This document shows positions 17,382 through 24,439 of a stretch of DNA of 64,000 nt, in pieces. Each line of letters starts with the position of its first letter. Position 1 is the stretch's first letter. This DNA is from Chloroflexota bacterium (GTDB taxonomy: Bacteria; Chloroflexota; Dormibacteria; Dormibacterales; Dormibacteraceae): positions 1 through 64,000 of the forward strand of contig VBFH01000035.1 of assembly GCA_005883575.1 (NCBI GenBank), written 5' to 3'. The translations under genes and the position numbers were made by a program. The notes under the pieces are model-generated. The model was not told the DNA's origin. It made no database searches and saw only the letters and a program-made list of their open reading frames with translations.

Positions 17382-18531
17382 GCTCGCGCCCGCGGCGGGC
17401 GCCATCCAGGAGACGCGCGACCGCGTGAAGCGCGCCTACGGCTCCGCCATCGGGCGGCACCGGCGCGACCTCGTAACTCCCGCGCTGATCCTCGATCTTC
17501 CTGCCGCGCGCCGCAACATCGCGAAGATGGCGGAACGGCTGAAGACGATGCCGGCCAAGATCCGCCCACACATCAAGGTTCACAAGAGCCCGGAGCTGGC
17601 GCGGCTGCAGGTCGACGCGGGTGCGATCGGCCTCTCGACGGCCACGATCTGGGAAGCCATCGTCATGGTGCGGAGCGGTCTGGACAGCATCTTCATCGTG
17701 AACACGCTGGCGGGCCGCGAGAAGCTGGCAGCCCTGGCGGAGATCGCCCGCGAAGCCGAGGTCATGGTCGCCGTCGACGACCCGCAGAACACCGCCGATA
17801 TCGCGGCCGCCGCGCGGACCGCGGGTAGCGAGGTTGGCGTCCTGATCGAGGTCGACACCGGGATGGATCGCGCCGGGCTGGACACGCCGGAGCAGGCGGT
17901 CGAGCTGGCTCGGCGCGTGGCCGGCATGGAGGGCCTCGAGCTCATGGGCGTAACCGGCTACGAGGGCCATTGCTCGCTGACCCCCGAGCGCGACCTGCGA
18001 GCGTCGAGGCAGCGCGTCGCGATGAGCACGCTCGTCGACGCGGCGGAACGGATCAGGGCCGCCGGCCTTCCCTGCCCGATCGTCTCGGCGGGCGGCACGG
18101 CCACCTGGGATTGGACGGCCACTACTCACGGTGTCACCGAGATCCAGGCGGGGTCGTATGCGGTCATGGACAACTTTCACTTTCCCATGGCCGGCGACTT
18201 CGAGAAGGCTTTGACCGTCCTCGCGACGGTCATCAGCCGACCCCCAGATCGCGTCATCGTCGACGCCGGCAACAAGTCGCTCGGCGCGCCCGCGCTCAGC
18301 ACGATGCGGGGCCACGACCTGAAGGCGATGCGGTTCGACGAGGAGCACGGCCTCTTCATCGCCGAACCGGACTATCCGCTTCACGTCGGAGACGTCGTCG
18401 AGCTGGTGCCTGGATATGCGCCAGGGACTGTCAACTGGTATGACGCCTACCACGTTGTTGAGGGCGATCGGGTCGTCGACGTGTGGCCGGTGATCCCTCG
18501 AGGCCCTGGCCACGGAGGGTTGATCTCGTGA
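17374..18531 (+). CDS. Fold-III PLP protein of the D-threonine aldolase/D-serine dehydratase-like family (second copy)
   Basis: 385 residues from the GTG that overlaps the DUF4432 stop; an open frame further upstream lies inside DUF4432. PLP lysine in IRPHIKVHKSPELARLQ (about residue 68), substrate/PLP barrel motifs GVTGYEGHCSL and VSAGGTATWD. The C-terminal segment PGYAPGTVNWYDAYHVV has Tyr and Pro where D-serine dehydratases and D-threonine aldolases have the metal-binding His-x-Cys/Asp pair. Either the metal site differs or the protein has another reaction. It is in the operon of the lsrK-like kinase. Confidence 0.8.
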   Translation: MPELAPAAGAIQETRDRVKRAYGSAIGRHRRDLVTPALILDLPAARRNIAKMAERLKTMPAKIRPHIKVHKSPELARLQVDAGAIGLSTATIWEAIVMVRSGLDSIFIVNTLAGREKLAALAEIAREAEVMVAVDDPQNTADIAAAARTAGSEVGVLIEVDTGMDRAGLDTPEQAVELARRVAGMEGLELMGVTGYEGHCSLTPERDLRASRQRVAMSTLVDAAERIRAAGLPCPIVSAGGTATWDWTATTHGVTEIQAGSYAVMDNFHFPMAGDFEKALTVLATVISRPPDRVIVDAGNKSLGAPALSTMRGHDLKAMRFDEEHGLFIAEPDYPLHVGDVVELVPGYAPGTVNWYDAYHVVEGDRVVDVWPVIPRGPGHGGLIS

Positions 18532-19328
18532 GCTTTGAGGGGAAAGGCGTCGTCGTCACCGGCGCCGCGCAAGGCATAGGCCGCGCGGTCGCCAAGGCAT
18601 TCGCGGCTGAAGGAGCCGGCGTTGTCATGCTTGACAACGAGGGCGACGTGCTCGAGGCGACCGCCCAGGCCATTCACACGTCGGGAGCTCGGGCCGAGGC
18701 GATCGTCGGCGACGTGAGCCGGCGAGAGGATGTTCGGCAGGCGGTGGAGCTCGCGATCGAGCGGTTCGGTCACCTCGACGCGGCCGTACAGGTCGCGGGC
18801 ATCGCCGACTTCGTGCCGTTCCTTGAGTTCACCGACGAGAGCTGGGACAGGATCCTCGACGTCAACCTTCGGGGTACGTGGTACCTGGTCCAGGAGGCGG
18901 GGCGGGCGATGGTCCGCGGCGGCTCGCACGGGGCGATCGTGGTCACGTCATCGACGAACGCATTCCAACCGGAGGCAGGAGGACTTGGCTACAACACCTC
19001 AAAGTCCGGTCAGGTCGCGGTCATGCACACGGCGGCCCTCGAGCTTTCGCGCCATGGCATTCGAGTCAACGCGATCGCGCCGGGCATCATCAACACACGG
19101 CTCTCGTGGTTCGTCATCAACAACCCCGAGCAGGCCCGCGTCTTTCTCGACCGCATTCCGCTCGGCCGGTTTGCCGAACCCGAGGAGATGGCGAAGCCGA
19201 TCCTCTGGATGTGCTCGGACGACGCCTCTTACCTCTCCGGACACCTGATGGTGGTCGACGGGGCGATGACCGCGGGTCTGCCCGAACCCGGCGAGATGGA
19301 CACTCCGCTCCCGGGCGCGATCCGATGA
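18528..19328 (+). CDS. SDR family oxidoreductase
   Basis: 266 residues from a GTG inside a GTGA overlap, with GGAGGG 9 bases upstream. TGAAQGIGRAVAKAF, then QVAGIAD where NNAG is expected, VVTSSTN, YNTSK and a C-terminus VVDGAMTAGLPEPGEMDTPLPG. The Ser-Tyr-Lys triad is intact but the NNAG asparagine, which helps position the catalytic lysine in classical SDRs, is missing. It probably oxidises an intermediate between the PLP protein and cyclase steps. Confidence 0.85.
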   Translation: MSFEGKGVVVTGAAQGIGRAVAKAFAAEGAGVVMLDNEGDVLEATAQAIHTSGARAEAIVGDVSRREDVRQAVELAIERFGHLDAAVQVAGIADFVPFLEFTDESWDRILDVNLRGTWYLVQEAGRAMVRGGSHGAIVVTSSTNAFQPEAGGLGYNTSKSGQVAVMHTAALELSRHGIRVNAIAPGIINTRLSWFVINNPEQARVFLDRIPLGRFAEPEEMAKPILWMCSDDASYLSGHLMVVDGAMTAGLPEPGEMDTPLPGAIR

Positions 19329-20269
19329 ACCCGCGGGCTCCCAGCGTCTCTCTCGCCGAGTTCGAGGCCATGTTCGAGTCGGTGAAGAACTGGGGGCGGT
19401 GGGGCCCCGACGACCAGATGGGGACGCTCAACTACATCACGCCGGAGCACGTCAGGCGGGCCGCAGGCCTTGTCAGGTCCGGCCGCTCGGTCTCGATGGC
19501 GATCCCTATCAACACCGTCGCCGGACCTGACAACCAGAGTCCAGCGATTCACCACATGACCCAGATGTTCGACCTCCCGGTCGGTACGAGCAGCCTGCGG
19601 TTCGGAATGGATTTCCTGGGCATGAGCTGCCACGGCGACTGCCACACCCACATCGACGCCTTGTGTCACATCGCCTACGGCGGCCACGTGTATGGGGGGC
19701 GCCCGGAATCGCTGCTCACCAGCCATGGTGGGTCGGCCCTCGACATCGCGGGCTACGCAAATGGGATCGTCGGCCGGGGCGTGTTGCTCGACATTCCTCG
19801 TCTCCGGGGCACGCCCTGGCTCGAACCAGGCGAAGCAGTGACCAGGGCCGAGCTCGAGGCCGCGGAGAAGGCCGAGGGGGTCCGCCTCGATGAGGGCGAC
19901 ATCCTGGTCTTTCGCACAGGCCACCACAGGCGGCGGCTCGCGCGCGGGCCGTGGGACAACGGCTACACGGGCGAAGGCAAGGCCGGGCTGCACGTCGACA
20001 CCATCCCCTGGATGCACGAGCGCCGGATCGCGGCGTTCTTACCCGATGGAGACGGTGAGACGGTGCCGGGCACGGTCGACGGGATCCTGTACCCCATCCA
20101 TCCGCTGCAGATCGTGGCCATGGGCATGGTCGCTTCCGACAGCCTGAACCTAGAGGACATCGCGGTGGCATGCGAGGAGGAAAAGCGCTGGGAGTTCATG
20201 GTCGTGGCCGAGCCCCTGCGGCTCCCCGGTGGCACCGGGTCGCCGTTCAACCCGATCGCACTTTTGTAA
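19325..20269 (+). CDS. Cyclase family protein (kynurenine-formamidase-like metal hydrolase)
   Basis: 314 residues; the ATG overlaps the SDR stop (ATGA). The family's metal motif HxGTHxDxPxH appears as CHGDCHTHIDALCH (about residues 103-116), with LLDIPRLRGTPW and a C-terminal IHPLQIVAMGMVASDSLNLEDIA. These enzymes hydrolyse amides or lactones, or cyclise small acids, using Zn or Mn. GDILVFRTGHHRRR recalls plant/bacterial cyclases of unknown substrate. Its stop codon is embedded in the ribosome site of the next gene. Confidence 0.82.
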   Translation: MNPRAPSVSLAEFEAMFESVKNWGRWGPDDQMGTLNYITPEHVRRAAGLVRSGRSVSMAIPINTVAGPDNQSPAIHHMTQMFDLPVGTSSLRFGMDFLGMSCHGDCHTHIDALCHIAYGGHVYGGRPESLLTSHGGSALDIAGYANGIVGRGVLLDIPRLRGTPWLEPGEAVTRAELEAAEKAEGVRLDEGDILVFRTGHHRRRLARGPWDNGYTGEGKAGLHVDTIPWMHERRIAAFLPDGDGETVPGTVDGILYPIHPLQIVAMGMVASDSLNLEDIAVACEEEKRWEFMVVAEPLRLPGGTGSPFNPIALL

Positions 20270-20279
20270 GGAGGTAACG

Positions 20280-20816
20280 ATGAAGAGCCACGCTCACAGT
20301 CACACCGAGCACTCGAAGGAGATGACCATCCCGGAGGGAGGTTTTCCAATCAGCCAGATCGCAATCGTCGTGCGCGACATCGACGAGGCGCTCGAGCGGT
20401 ACCACCGGGCGCTGGGCTGGGGGCCGTGGAACGTGTATGAACACAAGCCCCCGGCGCTTCACGACACGTACTTGCATGGCAAGCCCACCGACTTCACGAT
20501 GATCGGCGCCGAGACGCACGTCGGTCCCATCGTGGTCGAGCTCCTGCAGCCCGACAAAGGACCCAGCATATATAAGGAATGGCTCGACGCCCATGGCGAG
20601 GGCCTTCACCACATCGCAGTGATGCGCCCCACGCCGGCCGAGTCCGACGCGACCGAACGCCACTTCGCCGATCTCGGGGCCAAGATCATGATGGAGGGGA
20701 GGATCGGCGAGACGATCCGGTTTTACTACCTTGACACCGAACCGATGCTCAAGGTGATCATGGAATCGGGCACCGGGCATGCCGTGGATCTGAAGCCTAG
20801 CCGGGTCTATCCCTGA
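20280..20816 (+). CDS. VOC (glyoxalase/dioxygenase) superfamily protein
   Basis: 178 residues, start set by TAAGGAGGT just before ATG. The His-rich leader MKSHAHSHTEHSKE precedes a VOC core: FPISQIAIVVRDIDEALERYHRALGWGPW, then EGLHHIAVMRP and the acid end LDTEPMLKVIMESG. The first metal His of classical VOC enzymes is replaced by Gln-Ile-Ala; HHIAV keeps one. It resembles methylmalonyl-CoA-epimerase-like or bleomycin-resistance-like proteins. The His-rich leader could bind metal (inference). Confidence 0.78.
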   Translation: MKSHAHSHTEHSKEMTIPEGGFPISQIAIVVRDIDEALERYHRALGWGPWNVYEHKPPALHDTYLHGKPTDFTMIGAETHVGPIVVELLQPDKGPSIYKEWLDAHGEGLHHIAVMRPTPAESDATERHFADLGAKIMMEGRIGETIRFYYLDTEPMLKVIMESGTGHAVDLKPSRVYP

Positions 20817-20835
20817 GCTCGCGCTGACCCGCAGC

Positions 20836-21879
20836 ATGAAGATCCTGGTCGTCGGCGATTCCTTTGTGCCGGTCCCTGTCTTCGAGCGGGGACTTGCGGG
20901 CCTGCGAGGCGAGCACCGGCTCGAATACCTCCAGCTCGACGAGGCGGAAGAGCTGGTGCCGGCCACTGCCTCCGAATGCTCGATTCGCGAATACCTGGGC
21001 ACCCCGGCCCAGCTCGCGGCACGGATCGGCGACGCCGAGATTCTCATCGTGCACGGCGCCCCGGTGACGGAAGAGGTGCTCGCCGCCGCGCCCGCGCTCA
21101 AGCTGATCTGCTGCGCCCGAGGCGGTCCGGTCAATGTCGATGTGGCGGCCGCATCGGCCCGTCAGATTCCACTCGTCAACACGCCCGGCAAGAACGCCGA
21201 ATCGGTGGCCGACCAGGCCCTGGCATTCATGATCATGCTGGCGCGCCGGTTCCCCAAGGCCCAGCGTTTCTTGATCGAAGGGGGGACGCTCGGCGAGTCG
21301 GCTTACGAGGGCGCCCGCTTCCTGGGGCACGACCTTGGTGGCCATACGCTCGGGCTCGTCGGATTTGGCAACGTGGGCAGCCGCGTCCAGCGACGGGCAG
21401 TGGCCTTTGGCATGGGCCTCCTCGTCTACGACCCCTATGTGCGGGTCGGCGAGCTTGCGTCGACCGAGCAGGTTCCCACGCTCGAGCAGCTGTTGGCCAG
21501 GTCAGACTTCGTCTCGCTCCACGTGCGGGCCACCGCGGAGACGGAGAACCTGTTTGGCACGACGCAGTTCGCCGCCATGAAGCGGGCATCCTATTTCGTC
21601 AACACGGCTCGCGAGTCGCTGGTCGACGAGGCGGCGCTTGACGCCGCCCTCGCGTCTGGCCATCTGGCCGGTGCGGCACTGGACGTAGTGCGGCCGCGGG
21701 CTGACGGCGGCCCGCATCATCTGCTCCGGCACGACAACGTGGTGATCACTCCCCATATAGGCGGCGCCACTCACGAAACCCTGCTTCGCGGCGTGACCAT
21801 GGTGGCCGAGGAGGTAAGCCGGTTTGCCGCCGGCGAATCCCTGCGCGCGGTCGTCAATGGTGCCGTGGTCAAGGCGTGA
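20836..21879 (+). CDS. D-isomer-specific 2-hydroxyacid dehydrogenase family protein
   Basis: 347 residues. NAD-binding motif LGLVGFGNVGSRVQRRAVAFG (about residues 173-193), LHVRATAET, the catalytic Arg in NTARESLVDE, and the His in ITPHIGGATHETLLRG. The catalytic Glu normally found in the xEP segment is absent: the stretch after AGAALDV is VRPRADGGPHH. Reductase activity may therefore be altered. The stop overlaps the lsrK-like start (GTGA). Confidence 0.85.
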   Translation: MKILVVGDSFVPVPVFERGLAGLRGEHRLEYLQLDEAEELVPATASECSIREYLGTPAQLAARIGDAEILIVHGAPVTEEVLAAAPALKLICCARGGPVNVDVAAASARQIPLVNTPGKNAESVADQALAFMIMLARRFPKAQRFLIEGGTLGESAYEGARFLGHDLGGHTLGLVGFGNVGSRVQRRAVAFGMGLLVYDPYVRVGELASTEQVPTLEQLLARSDFVSLHVRATAETENLFGTTQFAAMKRASYFVNTARESLVDEAALDAALASGHLAGAALDVVRPRADGGPHHLLRHDNVVITPHIGGATHETLLRGVTMVAEEVSRFAAGESLRAVVNGAVVKA

Positions 21880-23438
21880 GCGGAGAGCTGCTCCTCGCGC
21901 TCGACGCTGGCACCGGCAGCTGCCGCGCCGTCCTGTTCGGGATCGACGGCAGGCAGGTGGCGATGGCCCAGCGCGAGTGGTCGCACGCCGAGATTCCGGG
22001 CGTGCCCGGCTCGCAGGTGTTCGACACGGAGACGAACTGGGCCCTCATCGCCGAATGCGTGCGGCAAGTGCTTGCGCAATCCGGGGTCGACGCCTCCGCG
22101 ATCCGGGCTCTGAGCACCACCAGCATGCGCGAGGGAATGGTCCTGTACGACAAGGCCGGACGGGATCTGTGGGCTTGCCCGAACGTCGACTCGCGAGCCG
22201 CGGTCGAGGCCACCGAGCTGGTCGAGCGAGGGCTCGCAGAGACCATCTACAGGCACGGCGGCGACTGGGTTGCCATCACGGCGCCGGCTCGCCTGCTGTG
22301 GGTTCAGCGCCACGAGCCGGACCTCTTCGCGAAGGTCCAGCACATGAACATGCTGGCCGACTGGATCACGCACCAGCTGACGGGTGAGTTCGTCACCGAC
22401 CCGTCCATCGGCTCGAGCTCGGGAATGTTCGACCTTGCGCGGAGGGGGTGGTCGAAGGACGTCATCGACATCTGCGGGATGAGATCGGACGTGTTCCCCA
22501 CAGTTCTCGAGCCGGGAACCGTCGCAGGCCTTGTCACCGGCGCGGCAGCCGACGCCACAGGGCTGCGGACCGGCACCCCGGTGGTCGTCGGAGGAGCCGA
22601 TACTCAGCTCGGTCTGGTCGGTATCGGCGTCGTCGACCCGGGCAAGTTCACCGTCATCGGTGGCACTTTCTGGCAGCAGACGATCGGTCTTGGGGAGGCG
22701 ATGATCGACCCGAAGGCCAGGCTGCGCACCCTCTGCCACGCGCTGCCCGGCCAGTGGATGATGGAAGGGATCGGCTTCTACAGCGGGCTGGCCATGCGCT
22801 GGTTCCGCGACGCGTTTTGCGACCTCGAGAAACTCGAAGCCGGGCGGATCGGTGCGGACGCGTACACACTGATGGAGCGGGCCGCGATGGAGGTCCCGCC
22901 AGGGTCGAACGACGTCATCGGGATTTTCTCCAACCTGATGGTGGCCAGTCGCTGGATCCACGCGTCGCCGGCATTCCTACAGTTCAACGTGGGAGATCCC
23001 GCGAGCTCAGGCCGAAAGGAGTGCATCAGGGCGATCGAGGAAGCGGCGGCGTACGTCTCGCTCGGCCACCTCCGCATCATCGAAGAGATAACCGGCGAAG
23101 CGATCGAGGGTGCGGTTTTCACCGGCGGTGCGTCGAAGGGAAAGCTTTGGCAGCGCATCATGGCCGACGTGCTGGGGCTCCCGGTCAGCGTGCCTCGCGT
23201 GAAGGAGTCGACGGCGCTGGGCGCGGCGATGTTCGCGGGCATCGGCGCCGGTGTATATCCGGACGTGGCGACCGCCGCACGCCAGGTCGTGAGCTTCGAA
23301 GCAACGGTAGATCCGGATCCTGAGATTCACGGCCGATATGGCGAGCTGTACGAAGGCTGGAAGCGCGTCTACGGCGCCCAGCTGGCCGTTGTTGAAGGTG
23401 GCCTGCTCAAGCCGTTATGGAAGGCGGCGGGGGTGTAG
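21876..23438 (+). CDS. lsrK: LsrK-like autoinducer-2 kinase (FGGY family)
   Basis: 520 residues, GTG start overlapping the dehydrogenase stop. Blocks recall E. coli LsrK closely: ALDAGTGSCRAVLF, SMREGMVLYD, CPNVDSRAA, MRWFRDAFC, EVPPGS, FTGGASKGKLWQRIMADV and VKESTALGAAMFAG, with the second phosphate loop VIGGTFWQQT. LsrK phosphorylates open-chain DPD, the AI-2 precursor, at the C5 hydroxyl. It is the last gene of the operon that starts with the APC permease. A related linear dihydroxyketone could be the true substrate; FGGY kinase identity itself is certain. Confidence 0.85.
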   Translation: MSGELLLALDAGTGSCRAVLFGIDGRQVAMAQREWSHAEIPGVPGSQVFDTETNWALIAECVRQVLAQSGVDASAIRALSTTSMREGMVLYDKAGRDLWACPNVDSRAAVEATELVERGLAETIYRHGGDWVAITAPARLLWVQRHEPDLFAKVQHMNMLADWITHQLTGEFVTDPSIGSSSGMFDLARRGWSKDVIDICGMRSDVFPTVLEPGTVAGLVTGAAADATGLRTGTPVVVGGADTQLGLVGIGVVDPGKFTVIGGTFWQQTIGLGEAMIDPKARLRTLCHALPGQWMMEGIGFYSGLAMRWFRDAFCDLEKLEAGRIGADAYTLMERAAMEVPPGSNDVIGIFSNLMVASRWIHASPAFLQFNVGDPASSGRKECIRAIEEAAAYVSLGHLRIIEEITGEAIEGAVFTGGASKGKLWQRIMADVLGLPVSVPRVKESTALGAAMFAGIGAGVYPDVATAARQVVSFEATVDPDPEIHGRYGELYEGWKRVYGAQLAVVEGGLLKPLWKAAGV

Positions 23439-23597
23439 GCGGTGGGCTGTTCGTCCAGCAACGCCGGCGACAGATGGTGCGCACCGTTCAGACGGCCAGC
23501 TCTTGCGGAGCGCGTAAGGATTGCGTCGGCGCAGTCGTGGACCCGAAGCGACATGGCGACGCGGCATGGCTGGCCGAAAAGGCTTCGGAGTCACGGC

Positions 23598-23628
23598 AAA
23601 AAAAGAGGCGGCCTTTTTCGGCCGCCTC
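23598..23628 (-). terminator. Intrinsic terminator of the 159-aa secreted-protein gene
   Basis: Stem GAGGCGGCC / GGCCGCCTC (23605-23613 with 23620-23628) around a 6-base loop. On the minus strand it is followed by seven T, 15 bases past the stop codon at 23643. A textbook Rho-independent terminator. Read from the plus strand it may also slow transcripts leaving the lsrK-like operon. Confidence 0.85.
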
Positions 23629-23642
23629 CTCGTTGTTGCTAT

Positions 23643-24122
23643 TTATCCGCAGCTGGGCTTGTCAAACGTGTTGACCACGCCGCTGGCACTTACGCTGGCA
23701 TGCATCACTTCGTGGAAGGTCAGCGTCGATCCGTCTGAGCCTGTTCCCCGTATCGACATCGTTGATGTCTCGCTTCCATTTTTCAGGTTGTTGTTGTCTC
23801 CAAACCATGCGGTGAAGCGGCCCGTGAACGAGGGCTGGGTTGGATCGTTCGGGGTAAACGTAAAGGTGCCCGTCTGAGTTCCTGTTGCCCAGAAGGTGCC
23901 CGCCCCGATGCCGGACGTCAACGTCGTGACGTGGAAGACGCCGTTGTAGATGACTGATACTGTGCCGCTGGCACCCGTGCACGGGTTCGGCGACGGGAAC
24001 GAATCCGTGGCGTTGTGAAAGGTTTGGGTGAAGCTTACGGCTCCGGCGCCGTTGGCGGCCGCCGGAACAGCGAGCAGCCATCCCGCCACGATGGCGGCCG
24101 AAATGGCAAGCACCTTTTTCAT
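23643..24122 (-). CDS. Small secreted protein of unknown function
   Basis: 159 residues, start after GGAGAG. A clear signal peptide MKKVLAISAAIVAGWLLAVPAAANGAG is followed by a Thr/Ser/Gly-rich beta-type domain: FTQTFHNATDSFPSPNPCTGASG, FTPNDPTQPSFTGRFTAWFGDNNN and a final Cys (KPSCG) that could pair with the Cys at about residue 48. It resembles small exported beta-sandwich proteins of soil bacteria but I cannot name a function. It has its own promoter and strong terminator, so it is a single-gene transcription unit. Confidence 0.8.
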   Translation of the reverse strand: MKKVLAISAAIVAGWLLAVPAAANGAGAVSFTQTFHNATDSFPSPNPCTGASGTVSVIYNGVFHVTTLTSGIGAGTFWATGTQTGTFTFTPNDPTQPSFTGRFTAWFGDNNNLKNGSETSTMSIRGTGSDGSTLTFHEVMHASVSASGVVNTFDKPSCG

Positions 24123-24173
24123 GTTTCTCTCCTCGGCCCTGGCGAGCCTCCCCTGCCCGACGAATTGCAGGTC

Positions 24174-24202
24174 AATGTAAGGCCGCCGGGATGAAGGGTC
24201 AA
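24174..24202 (-). promoter_or_regulatory. Predicted promoter of the secreted-protein gene
   Basis: On the minus strand: -35 TTGACC (24197-24202), 17-base spacer, -10 TACATT (24174-24179). Transcription would start about 45 bases before the ATG. Confidence 0.5.
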
Positions 24203-24391
24203 GGTGGCGCGCCGGTGTCTGCGATCAGCCGCCGTGGCAAGGCTGCAGCCGATGCGAATCCCAAACAATTACCCGAGCGGGACGGCGCACGGACATAGAT
24301 GTCGGCGCAAGGTCGCTGATCCCAACTCGAGCTTCATTGTGCGGAGCGCAACCGAATGTGTGTCGATGAGAAACCTAGGTGCCAACATCAT

Positions 24392-24423
24392 GGAGCCGGC
24401 CGCCGCTCGAGGCGGCCGGCTCC
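24392..24423. terminator. Strong GC hairpin, possible terminator
   Basis: Perfect 13-bp inverted repeat GGAGCCGGCCGCC / GGCGGCCGGCTCC with a 6-base loop, 16 bases past the stop of the minus-strand phosphoesterase gene. No clear T run follows on the minus strand, so it is a weaker or bidirectional terminator or an RNA-stabilising stem. Confidence 0.5.
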
Positions 24424-24439
24424 TTCTGCTGGTCAGCAA

